From: Achromobacter sp. MFA1 R4
Lineage (GTDB): Bacteria > Pseudomonadota > Gammaproteobacteria > Burkholderiales > Burkholderiaceae_B
Assembly (NCBI RefSeq): GCF_900156745.1
Contig: NZ_LT707065.1
Location: 6,088,086 to 6,152,085 of the forward strand
Length of the DNA: 64,000 nucleotides
Reading direction: 5' to 3'
Shown: positions 27,856 to 37,372 of the stretch, piece after piece
Layout: each line of letters begins with the position of its first letter
How positions within the stretch are numbered: position 1 is the stretch's first letter
Translations under genes and position numbers: made by a program
Notes under the pieces: generated by a model
Seen by the model: the letters and a program-made list of their open reading frames with translations, nothing else
Told to the model about the DNA's origin: nothing
The model's database searches: none

Positions 27856-28818
27856 ATGACACCCATGAACAAATCCGCCTTCGAACCTGACACCGCTCCC
27901 TTGGAGATCCTGCCTCGCGACCTGTCCGCCTACCGCGAGGGCAATACCGGCATACCGTACGTCCATCGCTTCGATTCCGGCAAGCCCGGCCCGCATGTGC
28001 TGATCAACGCCATCACCCATGGCAACGAGATCTGCGGCATGGTGGCCGCCACGCATTTGCTGGACACCGGCGTGCGTCCGAAGATCGGCACGCTGACGGT
28101 CAGCTTTGCGCATGTGGAGGCCTACGAGGCCTTCGACATCGACAGGCCGTACGACAATCGCCAGCTCGTCCACAACCTGAACCGCATCTGGTCCGCGGCC
28201 ATGCTCGACGGCCCCGAGGACAGCCCGGAATTGCGCCGCGCCCGCGAAATGCGCCCCGTGCTGGACGCCGCCGACTTCGTGCTGGATATCCATTCCACCC
28301 GCGCGCCCGTGCAGCCATTCTGGGTCTACAACGAAATGGATCGCAACACCGCCCTGGCCGCCGCAGTGGGCGCGCCACAGGTGCATCTGGTCATGCCGCA
28401 GGACAAGTTTCCCGGCACCGGCGTCATGGGCTATGGCCATCACGGCGACCCCATGTCGGACAGCGGCGGCGCGCTCGTCGTGGAATGCGGGCAGCATTTC
28501 GCCCGCTCCGCAGCCGAACTGGCGACCGACGTGACGATGCGGTTCCTGGCACACCTGGGTCTCATCGATACGCCGACCGACGCCGCGCCGCCGCCCATCC
28601 CGCAACGCTATCGCCTGCTGGAGGTCCACATGGTGAAGTCCGAAGACTTCGCCTTCACGCGCCCCGTCATCGGCTTCGAAACGTTCGACAAGGGCGAACT
28701 GATCGCCATGAACGGCGCCGAGGAAATCCGCTCGCCGTGCGACCAGTGCACGATCTTCATGCCCACGCGCATGCCCATCGTCGGCCGCGAGGCCGTGTAT
28801 TTGACGCAAGCGATCTGA
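27856..28818 (+). CDS. Succinylglutamate desuccinylase/aspartoacylase-family zinc hydrolase
   Basis: A 320-residue M14-type deacylase. The zinc ligands are in THGNEICG (His, Glu) and LDIHSTRAP (His); the catalytic Glu is probably in ALVVECGQH. This family releases an acyl group from N-acyl amino acids. The start may be ATG 27856 (used) or 27865. No arginine-catabolic (ast) genes are adjacent, so AstE function is not implied. The gene stands alone, with a GNAT gene converging from the other strand. Confidence 0.85.
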   Translation: MTPMNKSAFEPDTAPLEILPRDLSAYREGNTGIPYVHRFDSGKPGPHVLINAITHGNEICGMVAATHLLDTGVRPKIGTLTVSFAHVEAYEAFDIDRPYDNRQLVHNLNRIWSAAMLDGPEDSPELRRAREMRPVLDAADFVLDIHSTRAPVQPFWVYNEMDRNTALAAAVGAPQVHLVMPQDKFPGTGVMGYGHHGDPMSDSGGALVVECGQHFARSAAELATDVTMRFLAHLGLIDTPTDAAPPPIPQRYRLLEVHMVKSEDFAFTRPVIGFETFDKGELIAMNGAEEIRSPCDQCTIFMPTRMPIVGREAVYLTQAI

Positions 28819-28926
28819 CGCATTCCCAGGGACACGGCGCGCTGGCGCTCCATCAACGAGCGCGGTTGCAGCCGCGTCCCGAAGCGGACCTCCATTGCCG
28901 CCGCGCCGATGCGTCCGCCGCGGCGT

Positions 28927-29361
28927 TCAACGATCCGGAATCAAACGCTTTCCCATGCTGATCACCGCATCCTGCTCAAAGCCCAGGCTGTCGTAGAAGC
29001 GCTTGACCGCCACATTCTCCGAGCGGATCAGCAGATTGATCTTCGGACACCCCATCGCCAGCAGCTTGCGCTCCACCGCGCGCATCAGCGCCGTGGCGTA
29101 ATTGCGCCGCCGATGCGCGGGCGACACCGCCAGATAGTTGATCCATCCACGATGGCCGTCATAACCGCCCATCAGCGTTGCGACGATGACGCCATCCACC
29201 GTGCCGACCAGGAACAGATCGGACTGGACCGAAAGCTTGCGCGCAACGTCCTTGCGAGGATCGTTCCACGGCCGCGTCAATCCGCAGGCGTGCCACAACG
29301 CAATGATCGCCGTCTCGTCGGACGGATGGAAAGGCCGGATGGCGAGGGCTTGAAGGGTCAT
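28927..29361 (-). CDS. GNAT acetyltransferase, YpeA type
   Basis: A 144-residue acetyl-CoA-dependent N-acetyltransferase. The acetyl-CoA loop is in YLAVSPAHRRRNYATALM, with the later INLLIRSENVAVKRFYDSLGF segment typical of GNATs. AAAGGAA precedes the ATG at 29361. The closest named type is YpeA/RimI-like; the acceptor amine is unknown. A terminator for the upstream PhzF gene lies between the two genes. Confidence 0.88.
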   Translation of the reverse strand: MTLQALAIRPFHPSDETAIIALWHACGLTRPWNDPRKDVARKLSVQSDLFLVGTVDGVIVATLMGGYDGHRGWINYLAVSPAHRRRNYATALMRAVERKLLAMGCPKINLLIRSENVAVKRFYDSLGFEQDAVISMGKRLIPDR

Positions 29362-29431
29362 GCTTGATTCCTTTCTCTGGAAAAGCGAAGACCTTGCGAT
29401 ACGCCTCGGGCGGGGTCGACCCTGCAAACAA

Positions 29432-29456
29432 AAGGCCACGAGGATATCGTGGCCTT
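29432..29456 (-). terminator. Intrinsic terminator after PhzF gene (minus strand)
   Basis: A perfect 10-bp stem (aaggccacga/tcgtggcctt) with a five-base loop. Read on the minus strand it is followed by ttttgtttg, which suits termination of the PhzF-family transcript, 180 bp downstream of its stop. Confidence 0.75.
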
Positions 29457-29633
29457 CTGGGAAGAGCGCCGCAAGAACGGCGCCCGAACGCGACTGACCA
29501 CTCAACGTAGACGTCGAGTGATTCGTCGAAAATCTGCGCGGCATGCGGCAGCGGCTGGCGATGCGTTCATGCGTCAGAGCATACACGAGAGGCCAGCCCG
29601 CACGCTACGTCGCGGGTGGCGGCGGTGTGCCCG

Positions 29634-30548
29634 TCAATGACCGGCCGGCGCGGGCAGCGTGCCTTCCATCACCACCACCGCCTGCCCCGACACTTTGGCC
29701 CATACACCATCGTCCCGCGGCTGCGCCTCGGCCAGCAACAGGCTGGCGCGCCCCATGTCAACGCCCTGCCCCACACGCAAGCGCAAGTCGCCCTTGCCCG
29801 CGATCGATGCCCGCAGCGCCGTGACCGCAGCCGTCGCACTGCCCGTGGCGGGATCCTCGGTCATCCGGCCGGTCAACATGCGCGCCTGGATATCGGTGGG
29901 CGCGTCCGTCGTGTTGCCGGCCGTATCGGTCGTGTACGCATAAATCGACTTGGCGCCGAGCTGCGGCATCAAGGCTGCATAGCCGCAAGAATTCGGCGCC
30001 GCCCGCCGCAAGGCCTCGCGGCTGGCAAGCTGCACGACGAGAAACGGTAAGCCGACCGATACCACCATGGGCGCGTGTTCGGACACCGCGATGTCGGCGG
30101 GCGCCAGCCGCAGCGCGCGCGCCACCGCCTCCACCGGCGCCTCGCTGCCGCGGGACAATGGCTGCGGCGCAAGCAGTTGCGCACCCTGCAGACCGCGCTC
30201 GCCGTAGACCAGCGCAATACGCACCAGGCCCGCCTCCTCTTCGAACACGAACGCTTGCGGCGCTGGCCGCCCCGCCGCGATCTGCTCGCGCGCCAGCACC
30301 ACGGCCGTGCCGACGTTCGGATGACCGGCAAACGGCACCTCGCGATCCGGCGTAAAGATGCGCACCCGCGCCGTATGGGCCGGATCGCGAGCGGGCATTA
30401 CAAAACTGGTTTCCGAATAATTGAATTCACGTGCGATCCGCTGCATCTGGCTTGCATCGAGCCCCTGGGCATCGAGCACGACGGCCAGCGGGTTGCCAAG
30501 ATAAGCATGGCCAGTGAACACATCGGCGGTGACATAGCGGTAGCGCAT
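29634..30548 (-). CDS. PhzF-family isomerase/epimerase
   Basis: A 304-residue enzyme of the diaminopimelate-epimerase fold, two matching alpha/beta halves. The proton-transfer Glu is E46 in NYSETSFVMPA, and the substrate loops FTPDREVPFAGHPNVGTA and MTEDPATGSATAAV are present. GGAGG lies eight bases before the ATG at 30548. PhzF isomerises a phenazine precursor, but no phz genes are near, so this is one of the many family members with unknown substrate. Confidence 0.92.
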   Translation of the reverse strand: MRYRYVTADVFTGHAYLGNPLAVVLDAQGLDASQMQRIAREFNYSETSFVMPARDPAHTARVRIFTPDREVPFAGHPNVGTAVVLAREQIAAGRPAPQAFVFEEEAGLVRIALVYGERGLQGAQLLAPQPLSRGSEAPVEAVARALRLAPADIAVSEHAPMVVSVGLPFLVVQLASREALRRAAPNSCGYAALMPQLGAKSIYAYTTDTAGNTTDAPTDIQARMLTGRMTEDPATGSATAAVTALRASIAGKGDLRLRVGQGVDMGRASLLLAEAQPRDDGVWAKVSGQAVVVMEGTLPAPAGH

Positions 30549-30800
30549 ACAGCGTCCTCCAGAGCCGCCCGGTCCGGGCGGGGAGCGGAGATTGTGCGTG
30601 TCGCGGCACGCGCGCAACAGGCACAGTCGAGAGAAATTTCGCGCATAACAGCCTATGCGACGGCGTTGAAGTGCGAAGCGCATCGCGCGCGCCTCGACGT
30701 GACGCCGGCACTGGAGCATATGGTGCGCCGTCACTATTGAAAACCGCAGGGGTCTGCGGAATACTTTGCGTCCCGAGCCTCCACTTTGGAGGAGATTGCG

Positions 30801-31043
30801 ATGCAACGCGAAGACATTCAAAAGCTGGGCGCCCAAGCGGCCCGCGACGGACTGACCTGTTGGGACTGCCCGTATTATCGCGCCGCCGCCATGCCTGGCC
30901 ACACAGGCGAATCGATCGCCGAATGGCATAACAAGGTTCAAGCGTGGGAAGCCGGATGGCATGAGGCCTGCGGCGCCGGCAAGCCGTTGCCGGAGGGGCG
31001 GTGCCGCTACGAATCGCGCGCCTTGGCGCTCTTGTGCAATTGA
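30801..31043 (+). CDS. RMF/CrpP-like small protein, copy A
   Basis: An 80-residue protein with GGAGGAG placed just before the ATG at 30801. It has the layout of the ribosome-modulation-factor/CrpP-like fold: a helix (IQKLGAQAARDGL), a Cys-Pro (DCPYY), then MPGHTGE and a second helix ending WEAGWHEA. Ribosome modulation factor dimerises 70S ribosomes in stationary phase; CrpP was linked to ciprofloxacin resistance, although that is disputed. It matches the protein at 31687 at about 22 of 51 gapless positions. Function inferred weakly. Confidence 0.72.
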   Translation: MQREDIQKLGAQAARDGLTCWDCPYYRAAAMPGHTGESIAEWHNKVQAWEAGWHEACGAGKPLPEGRCRYESRALALLCN

Positions 31044-31056
31044 ACCACTGGCCGAC

Positions 31057-31482
31057 TCATTCTTCCCGCAGAATGCCGCCCGTGGTTCGCGCGGTGCGCT
31101 CGCCAAGGCCGCCGTGCGCCAAGGGACCTTTCGCTTGCACAGCGCCTTGCATACCGCGGCATGCATGCTCCCCGAAACGCCCCGCCAGCGCGTGATCGCG
31201 GCCCCCCGTCAGTCGCTTCCAGCGCCCTCTCCAGAATCCGTACAGACGCACGACCTTGACCCGCTCATTCGGCACGCGCCCTTCCAGCGCACCGTGGCGC
31301 ACGTAATGATGATCTGGCGATATCGGCGACCGGGCGACGTCGGGGTACTCCCGCAAGTAGAAGTCGCTGTCCACCTGATGCGTGCCTTCCCGGATCCATC
31401 TCCACAGCAGTCCTATCATCCCGACCCCGTTACCAGCGGCGCGTTGTCGCGCAGAGGCTGCCAGCTTAGGCGTGGCAGTCAT
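31057..31482 (-). CDS. Small protein with 'YPDV...HY..HG..EGR.P' motif
   Basis: A 141-residue protein. Residues ~38-70 contain FYLREYPDVARSPISPDHHY followed by VRHGALEGRVPN, a motif known as a repeat or tail in large glycosyltransferases and exported haemolysin-like proteins. A lone copy in so short a protein is unusual. GGAGG lies three bases before ATG 31482; ATG 31419 is an alternative that would start MIGLLWRWI. The C-terminal half is basic and looks unstructured. It could be a remnant of a larger gene or a free-standing domain. Confidence 0.5.
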   Translation of the reverse strand: MTATPKLAASARQRAAGNGVGMIGLLWRWIREGTHQVDSDFYLREYPDVARSPISPDHHYVRHGALEGRVPNERVKVVRLYGFWRGRWKRLTGGRDHALAGRFGEHACRGMQGAVQAKGPLAHGGLGERTARTTGGILREE

Positions 31483-31686
31483 CGACCTCCATCAGAAACT
31501 TTCGAACTTGCGAAGGGACGAGGCAAGCATCGGGCAAGCATGGAGGCAGGCGTGAGGCGCCTGATGGAACGGATCGGACTGATCCGGACTGATCCATCCC
31601 GCTATTTCTTCGCGTAACTTTTCTGGACTTGGATGGCGATCGCGCTCATCTTTTGGCTTAGGACCTATCCCCCCAGGAGGCGCGAA

Positions 31687-31911
31687 ATGGATGACCCAAT
31701 CCACCGAGCCGGCCAGGAAGCCGCCAGATATGGCGTACCGCTTTCGGCTTGTCCCCTCATGAAGGCGATGAACATGCCGGACCACACCGGCGAACCCCTA
31801 CCCACATGGCGCGCCAGGCTGGCCTCCTGGGAAGCCGGCTGGCGCGAAGAAACCGCTGCGCGGCTTGCTGAATTGCATCGACGCAGAGTGCTGCAGCAAT
31901 CGGTGGATTAA
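31687..31911 (+). CDS. RMF/CrpP-like small protein, copy B
   Basis: A 74-residue protein with AGGAGG eight bases before the ATG at 31687. It aligns without gaps to the protein at 30801 (about 22/51 identical), sharing AAR-x-G, a Cys-Pro, MP-x-HTGE and WEAGW. After that it diverges into an Arg/Gln-rich tail. As a member of the RMF/CrpP-like fold it may bind ribosomal RNA; this is family knowledge, not shown here. The pair flanks the divergent YPDV-motif gene. Confidence 0.7.
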   Translation: MDDPIHRAGQEAARYGVPLSACPLMKAMNMPDHTGEPLPTWRARLASWEAGWREETAARLAELHRRRVLQQSVD

Positions 31912-31990
31912 CGCGCTCGGCTGCATGGGGCATGCATGCGCGGTGCCAGAATGAGATTGGCACGGAAATGAGAAAGGCCCGGAAATGAGA

Positions 31991-32024
31991 AAGGCCGCTA
32001 GTGAGATCACTCACTAACGGCCTT
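31991..32024 (-). terminator. Terminator-like hairpin after tRNA-Pro
   Basis: A 15-bp stem with one mismatch (aaggccgctagtgag paired with ctcactaacggcctt) and a four-base loop, ending nine bases past the tRNA 3' end on the minus strand and followed by ttt. Ends the tRNA transcript, and may also end the RMF-like transcript from the other side. Confidence 0.75.
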
Positions 32025-32032
32025 GGAACTGC

Positions 32033-32111
<79 letters not shown>

Positions 32112-32119
32112 AGAAAAAG

Positions 32120-32125
32120 AGTATA
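32120..32125 (-). promoter_or_regulatory. -10 hexamer of the tRNA-Pro promoter
   Basis: TATACT on the minus strand, ten bases before the tRNA 5' end, fits a sigma-70 -10 element placing transcription start just ahead of the mature tRNA. No strong -35 is seen. Confidence 0.6.
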
Positions 32126-32258
32126 GCAGAACTAAAAAATGTTTGCACGCATTGGTGCAAAAAAAAGCTGAATACTCGAAATTTTTTTGCTTCACCTCGC
32201 CGCATGCCGTGCCATTCCTGGCGAACCGGCGCGCGCGAGACGATAGGTACTACAGATG

Positions 32259-32294
32259 GCAACGCGCGCCGCCATAAAGGCCAGCGCGCGTTGC
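32259..32294. repeat. Inverted repeat between tRNA-Pro and merR-type gene
   Basis: An 11-bp perfect inverted repeat (gcaacgcgcgc/gcgcgcgttgc) with a 14-base loop, 55 bp past the 3' end of the MerR-type gene. No T-run follows, so it may be a transcript-end stabiliser, not a classic terminator. Confidence 0.6.
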
Positions 32295-32348
32295 GGATAC
32301 TGCGATCAATCTAGGGATATCAAATGACGCGCATGCGCTGCGCGCGCG

Positions 32349-32786
32349 TCACGCGGCGGGAGCCGCTTGCGTTGCGGTTGCGGCAGACGGAGTCGCAGCC
32401 GCCGGATTGCCCAGCGCCTCGGCGAGCATCGCGGACACGTTGGTGAGTTCGCTGCGCAGCGACTGGATCTCGGTGCCCGACAGGCGCACGGCGGCGTCCT
32501 GATCGTGCGGCACGTCGCGCGCGTCGCCCAGACGATTGCGCGCGCCGCTGATCGTGAAGCCTTGTTCGTAGAGCAGGGAGCGGATGCGGCGGATCAGCAG
32601 CACTTCGTGGTGCTGGTAATAACGGCGGTTGCCGCGGCGCTTCACGGGCTTGAGCTGCGTGAATTCCTGTTCCCAGTACCGCAATACATGAGGCTTGACG
32701 CCACACAGGTCGCTGACTTCGCCGATGGTGAAGTAACGCTTGGCGGGAATGGGCGGTAAGGTAACGGTGGATTCAGTACGTGTCAT
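32349..32786 (-). CDS. MerR-family transcriptional regulator
   Basis: A 145-residue regulator with an N-terminal MerR winged helix (RYFTIGEVSDLCGVKPHVLRYW) described here in part, and an RYYQHHEVLLIRRIRSLLYEQGF second helix. No Cys metal ligands appear, so it is of the MlrA-like or unassigned group. It lies 58 bp downstream of ihfA on the same strand, a conserved arrangement in proteobacteria at the end of the pheST-ihfA operon. The last ~25 residues are low-complexity Ala/Thr. Confidence 0.92.
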   Translation of the reverse strand: MTRTESTVTLPPIPAKRYFTIGEVSDLCGVKPHVLRYWEQEFTQLKPVKRRGNRRYYQHHEVLLIRRIRSLLYEQGFTISGARNRLGDARDVPHDQDAAVRLSGTEIQSLRSELTNVSAMLAEALGNPAAATPSAATATQAAPAA

Positions 32787-32844
32787 AAGCGGATTTTATG
32801 CGCGCGAAACGTGGGGCGCCGATAACAATTACCGACAAAGCGTA

Positions 32845-33171
32845 TCACTCCGCGGCGTCGGGCGCTGCGGGGACCGCCTGCTCAACCACGCTCTTGAGTT
32901 TCTGGCTGGCGTGGAACGTAACCACGCGCCGCGCGGCGATGGGAATGGTCTCTCCGGTCTTCGGATTGCGGCCAGGGCGCGGCGGTTTGTCGCGCACCTG
33001 GAAATTGCCAAAACCCGACAGCTTCACGGAATCTCCGCGCGCCAGGGCGTCGCGGATTTCCTCGAAGAACGTATCGACGATGTCCTTGGCCTCGCGCTTG
33101 TTCAGGCCGACCCGCTCGAAGAGCAGTTCGGCCAGCTCGGCCTTGGTGAGGGTGCGTTGCTCGGCAAGCAT
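32845..33171 (-). CDS. ihfA: Integration host factor subunit alpha
   Basis: A 108-residue DNA-bending protein of the HU/IHF family; it pairs with IhfB to bend DNA by about 160 degrees in recombination, replication and sigma-54 transcription. [24 protein letters not shown] is the dimer helix, [22 protein letters not shown] holds the DNA-intercalating arm with its Pro. AAGGGGA precedes ATG 33171. A 15-bp gap separates it from pheT: one operon. Confidence 0.96.
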   Translation of the reverse strand: MLAEQRTLTKAELAELLFERVGLNKREAKDIVDTFFEEIRDALARGDSVKLSGFGNFQVRDKPPRPGRNPKTGETIPIAARRVVTFHASQKLKSVVEQAVPAAPDAAE

Positions 33172-33186
33172 ACTGGTCCCCTTGGT

Positions 33187-35604
33187 TCAGGCACGCTGGC
33201 GCGCGCCGTGCGCAGCGACCAAGGCATCCTTGATGCGCGCCAGGCAATCCGCCACGCGGGCTTCGTCCAATGTGACTTCAGTGTCCTGTAGCCAGAAACG
33301 GAAAGCAAGGCTTTTCTCGGCGACGGGCTCGCTGCCCTGGGCCTTGTCGCGCCACACGTCGAACACGCGCGCATCCTGCACGACTGCCAGTTGCGCATCG
33401 CCCTTGACGGCTGCGGCAACGGTGTCCAGCATGGATTGGACCGTCACGTGTTCGTCCACCCACAACGCCAGATCGCGCACCACCACGGGCTGGCGCGAGA
33501 GTTCGCGCACCTGCGGCAGTTCGCCTTCCGACAGCGCCTCCACGTCCAGTTCGAAGACCACCGGCGCATGCGCCAGGTCGGCCTGCTGCGCCCAGCGCGG
33601 ATGGAGTTCGCCGATCCAGCCGACTTCCTTGCCGTCCAGCATGACGCGCGCGCCACGACCGGGGTGCAGCGCCGGATGCGAAGCCGCTTCGAAACGCAGG
33701 CGACGGCCACGAGCGCCGAACAGCGACTCCACGTCCATCTTCACGTCAAAGAAGTCCACCTGGCGTGTCGGCACGCCCCACTGCTCTTCAGCCGCCGGGC
33801 CCCAGGCCGCGCCTGCGAGCTTCATGGGCTGGCGCACGCCCGCCACTTCCAGCGGACCATCCTGGGCCGACGCGTCGCGCATGAACACGCGACCCAGCTC
33901 GAACAGGCGCACGCGCGACTGCTTGCGATTGGCGTTGTGGCGGATATTGGCGACCAGCCCGCCGATCAGGCTGGAACGCATGACCGACAGATGGCTGGCG
34001 ATGGGATTGACCAGGCGCACCGGATTGTCGTTGCCGGCGTAGTCGCGTTCCCAATCCGCTTCCACGAAGCTGTAGTTGACGACTTCCTGGTAGTCCTGCG
34101 CGGCAGTCAGACGACGCAGCGCATGCGCGCCGCGGTGCACCTCGGGTTGCGAGAACATCTTGGCGCGCGCCATGGGCGGCACGTCGGGGATGCTTTCGAA
34201 GCCGTAGATGCGCGCCACTTCTTCGATCAGGTCTTCCTCGATTTCCAGATCGAAGCGGTACGACGGCGGGTTGACGATGAAATCGTCTCCTTCGACCGCG
34301 TACTCCAGGCCCAGGCTGCCGAAGATCGTGGCGACCTGTTCGCGCGTGACCGGCACGCCCAGAACGCGATGGCAGCGCGCCAGGCGCATGCGCACCGGCG
34401 GACGCTGGGGCAGATTGACGATCTGATCGTCGATGGGCCCCACCTGGCCGCCGCAAATGTCGACGATGAGGCGGGTGATGAATTCCAGATGCTCGGGAAT
34501 GCTGGCGTAGTCCACGCCGCGCTCGAAGCGGTGGCTGGCTTCCGAGCTGAACTTGAAGCGGCGCGCGCGGCCGGCAATGGCTTGCGGCCACCAGAACGCG
34601 GCTTCGAGATAGATGTTCTGCGTGTCCAGCGTCACGGAGGTGGCTTCGCCGCCCATGATGCCGGCCAGGCTTTCGACCTGCTCGCCAGCAACGACCACGC
34701 CGAACTTCGGGTCCAGCGTGACGGTCTGGCCGTTGAGCAGTTCGAGCGTTTCGCCTTCGCGCGCCCAGCGCACGCTGATGTCGCCGCCGATCTTGTCCAG
34801 ATCGAAGACGTGCGACGGGCGGCCCAGTTCGAGCATCACGTAATTGGAGATGTCCACCAGCGCCGACAGCGAGCGTTGGCCGGCGCGCTCCAGGCGCGTC
34901 TTCATCCACTCGGGCGTCGAGGCGCGGGCGTTGACGCCGCGGATGACGCGGCCGCCAAAGCGGCCGCAGAGGTCGGGGGCCTCGATCTTGACGGGCAGGC
35001 GCTCATCCAGGGTGACGGGCACGGCGGCCGCGGTGGGAACCGACAGCGGCGCGCCGGTCAACGCGGCCACTTCGCGCGCCACGCCCAGGATCGACAGGCA
35101 GTCGGCGCGGTTGGGCGTGAGCTTGAGCGTGAAGAGCGTGTCGTCCAGGTCCAGGGCCTCGCGGATGGACTGACCCGGAACCATGTCCTCCGGCAATTCC
35201 AGCAGGCCTGCATGGTCCTGCGACAGGCCCAGCTCGCGGGCCGAGCACAGCATGCCGGATGACTGGACGCCGCGCATCTTGGCAACGCCGATCTTCATGC
35301 CGCCGGGCAGTTCCGCGCCCACGCGGGCGAGCGGCACCTTGAGGCCGGCGGCAGCATTGGGCGCGCCGCACACGATTTGCAGGCGCTCGCCCGAGCCGTC
35401 GTCCACCTGGCAGACGCGCAGCTTGTCGGCGTCAGGGTGTGGGGCGATTTCGACGATGTGCGCCACGACCACGCCCGTGAACGCCGGTGCGGCGGGCGCG
35501 GTCTCTTCGACTTCCAGGCCGGCCATGGTGAGCCGGTGCGCGAGTTCATCGGTTGCGATCGGAGGATTGACCAGCGTACGCAGCCAGGATTCGGGAAATT
35601 GCAT
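33187..35604 (-). CDS. pheT: Phenylalanyl-tRNA synthetase beta subunit
   Basis: An 805-residue subunit of the alpha2-beta2 PheRS, full family length. In order: tRNA-binding (EMAP/OB) domain near residues 40-150, B3/B4 editing domain, B5 and FDX-ACB domain at the C-terminus. The start is ATG 35604, 13 bp after the pheS stop. The subunit removes mischarged Tyr and binds tRNA-Phe. Nothing odd in length or motifs. Confidence 0.98.
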   Translation of the reverse strand: MQFPESWLRTLVNPPIATDELAHRLTMAGLEVEETAPAAPAFTGVVVAHIVEIAPHPDADKLRVCQVDDGSGERLQIVCGAPNAAAGLKVPLARVGAELPGGMKIGVAKMRGVQSSGMLCSARELGLSQDHAGLLELPEDMVPGQSIREALDLDDTLFTLKLTPNRADCLSILGVAREVAALTGAPLSVPTAAAVPVTLDERLPVKIEAPDLCGRFGGRVIRGVNARASTPEWMKTRLERAGQRSLSALVDISNYVMLELGRPSHVFDLDKIGGDISVRWAREGETLELLNGQTVTLDPKFGVVVAGEQVESLAGIMGGEATSVTLDTQNIYLEAAFWWPQAIAGRARRFKFSSEASHRFERGVDYASIPEHLEFITRLIVDICGGQVGPIDDQIVNLPQRPPVRMRLARCHRVLGVPVTREQVATIFGSLGLEYAVEGDDFIVNPPSYRFDLEIEEDLIEEVARIYGFESIPDVPPMARAKMFSQPEVHRGAHALRRLTAAQDYQEVVNYSFVEADWERDYAGNDNPVRLVNPIASHLSVMRSSLIGGLVANIRHNANRKQSRVRLFELGRVFMRDASAQDGPLEVAGVRQPMKLAGAAWGPAAEEQWGVPTRQVDFFDVKMDVESLFGARGRRLRFEAASHPALHPGRGARVMLDGKEVGWIGELHPRWAQQADLAHAPVVFELDVEALSEGELPQVRELSRQPVVVRDLALWVDEHVTVQSMLDTVAAAVKGDAQLAVVQDARVFDVWRDKAQGSEPVAEKSLAFRFWLQDTEVTLDEARVADCLARIKDALVAAHGARQRA

Positions 35605-35617
35605 GATCAGCCGTCTG

Positions 35618-36640
35618 TTATTCGTTGAACTGGCGCAGGAAGCGCAAATCGCCTTCGTAGAACTGGCGCAGATCGTTGACGCCGTAGCGCAACATCGTCA
35701 GGCGCTCGAGTCCGGAACCGAAGGCAAAGCCGATGTAGCGCTCGGGATCCAGCCCGAAGTTGCGCACGACCTGCGGATGCACCTGGCCGGATCCGGAGAT
35801 TTCCAGCCAGCGGCCGCGATTGGGACCCGAGGTGAACATCATGTCGATCTCGGCGGATGGCTCCGTGAACGGGAAGAACGACGGCCGGAAACGCACGACC
35901 AGGTCGTCGCTTTCAAAGAAGCAACGCAGGAAATCGGTGTATACGCCCTTCAGGTCGGCAAACGAGATGTCCTCGGCGATCCAGAGCCCTTCCACCTGGT
36001 GGAACATGGGCGAGTGCGTGGCGTCGCTGTCGACGCGATAGGTGCGCCCGGGCGCGATGACCTTGATGGGCGGCTTGTGCATGCGGGCGTAGCGCACCTG
36101 CATGGGGCTGGTGTGCGTGCGCAGCAACAGCGGCAGGCCGTCCGCGTCGTTCATGTCGACGTAGAACGTGTCCTGCATGGAACGCGCCGGATGATCCAGC
36201 GGGTTGTTCAATGCGGTGAAATTGGTCCAGTCGTTTTCCACTTCGGGGCCGTCGGCCACGTCGAAGCCGATGGAGCGGAAGATCTCTTCCACGCGCTCCC
36301 AGGTCCGGATCACCGGATGGATGCCGCCCGGCGCGCGACCGCGGCCCGGCAGGGTGACGTCAATGGTTTCGGATGCCAGACGGGCATCCAGCTCCGCCTG
36401 CGCCAGCGCGGCGCGGCGCGAGTTCAGAAGCTCTTCGATCTTCTGCTTGGCCTGGTTGATCCGAGCGCCCGCCTCTCGCTTCTGCTCGGGATCGAGCTTG
36501 CCCAGCCCCTTGAGCAGCACCGTCAGGGCGCCTTCCTTGCCCAGGAAACGAGCTTTTGCGTTCTCGAGCGCGGCGGCATCCGTTGCCGCGGCGAACCGTT
36601 CTTGCGCCTGGTCTACCAGGTCGTCAACCAATCGAGTCAT
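35618..36640 (-). CDS. pheS: Phenylalanyl-tRNA synthetase alpha subunit
   Basis: A 340-residue catalytic subunit of PheRS, class II. The N-terminal coiled coil (about residues 1-85) binds tRNA; the catalytic core contains [19 protein letters not shown], the motif-2 region [18 protein letters not shown] and motif 3 [13 protein letters not shown]. It follows rplT in the same orientation with a 77-bp gap that contains a strong hairpin. Together with pheT it charges tRNA-Phe. Confidence 0.98.
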   Translation of the reverse strand: MTRLVDDLVDQAQERFAAATDAAALENAKARFLGKEGALTVLLKGLGKLDPEQKREAGARINQAKQKIEELLNSRRAALAQAELDARLASETIDVTLPGRGRAPGGIHPVIRTWERVEEIFRSIGFDVADGPEVENDWTNFTALNNPLDHPARSMQDTFYVDMNDADGLPLLLRTHTSPMQVRYARMHKPPIKVIAPGRTYRVDSDATHSPMFHQVEGLWIAEDISFADLKGVYTDFLRCFFESDDLVVRFRPSFFPFTEPSAEIDMMFTSGPNRGRWLEISGSGQVHPQVVRNFGLDPERYIGFAFGSGLERLTMLRYGVNDLRQFYEGDLRFLRQFNE

Positions 36641-36661
36641 GAAATCCAGCCTTCAAAACGC

Positions 36662-36686
36662 AAACGGGGCCATTACAGCCCCGTTT
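36662..36686 (-). terminator. Hairpin in the rplT-pheS gap, possible attenuator
   Basis: A 9-bp perfect stem (aaacggggc/gccccgttt) with a seven-base loop; on the minus strand it is followed by tttgcgtttt. It lies 22 bases before the pheS start. It may terminate part of the transcript or act as a processing site. No Phe-rich leader peptide is seen before it. Confidence 0.5.
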
Positions 36687-36717
36687 GCAGCGATGCGCGA
36701 TGAGTTAAAGCGCGCGA

Positions 36718-37077
36718 TCAGGCAGCCAAGGCAGCCTTGGCTTGCTGCACGATGGCGGCAAAGCCGGCCTTGTCGCGCACGGCCAGATCGGCCAGGACCT
36801 TGCGGTCGAGTTCGATCGAAGCCTTCTTCAGGCCAGCGATGAACACGCTGTAGCTCACGCCATGCTCACGGACGGCGGCGTTGATACGCGTGATCCAGAG
36901 AGCGCGGAACGTGCGCTTCTTGTTGCGGCGGTCGCGGTAGGCGTATTGGCCAGCGCGCATGACCGCTTGCTTGGCAATGCGGAACACATTACCGCGGCGG
37001 CCACGGTAACCCTTGGCGGCGGCAATGACTTTCTTGTGACGTGCGCGGGCGGTAACGCCGCGTTTGACGCGAGGCAT
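36718..37077 (-). CDS. rplT: 50S ribosomal protein L20
   Basis: A 119-residue ribosomal protein of normal length, beginning [17 protein letters not shown] and rich in Arg/Lys. It binds 23S rRNA early in assembly and in several bacteria represses its own operon through the rpmI leader. It follows rpmI by 17 bp on the minus strand. Confidence 0.98.
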   Translation of the reverse strand: MPRVKRGVTARARHKKVIAAAKGYRGRRGNVFRIAKQAVMRAGQYAYRDRRNKKRTFRALWITRINAAVREHGVSYSVFIAGLKKASIELDRKVLADLAVRDKAGFAAIVQQAKAALAA

Positions 37078-37094
37078 AGTAGATCTCCCTTAGA

Positions 37095-37292
37095 TCAAGC
37101 GAAAGGCATCATGGCCTTGACGGAGGCCACGTTGGTTTCATGAACCGCCGCCGAACCGCGCAGTTGGCGCTTGTTCTTGGTGGTCTTCTTGGTCAGGATG
37201 TGACGCTTGAACGCCTGACCACGCTTGATGGAGCCGCTGCCGCGCACCTTAAAGCGCTTCGAGGCGCTTTTCTTGGTTTTCATCTTGGGCAT
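37095..37292 (-). CDS. rpmI: 50S ribosomal protein L35
   Basis: A 65-residue basic ribosomal protein ([20 protein letters not shown]). It normally follows infC directly; here the infC gene is about 9.8 kb away and rpmI has its own upstream promoter and a ~290-nt leader. Start at ATG 37292. Confidence 0.98.
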   Translation of the reverse strand: MPKMKTKKSASKRFKVRGSGSIKRGQAFKRHILTKKTTKNKRQLRGSAAVHETNVASVKAMMPFA

Positions 37293-37372
37293 GATGATTC
37301 CCTAAACTAAACACGCATTGTTGATTTACATGACGCCAGGTGCTTGACGAGGAAGGGTTCGAGCCTGAAGGC

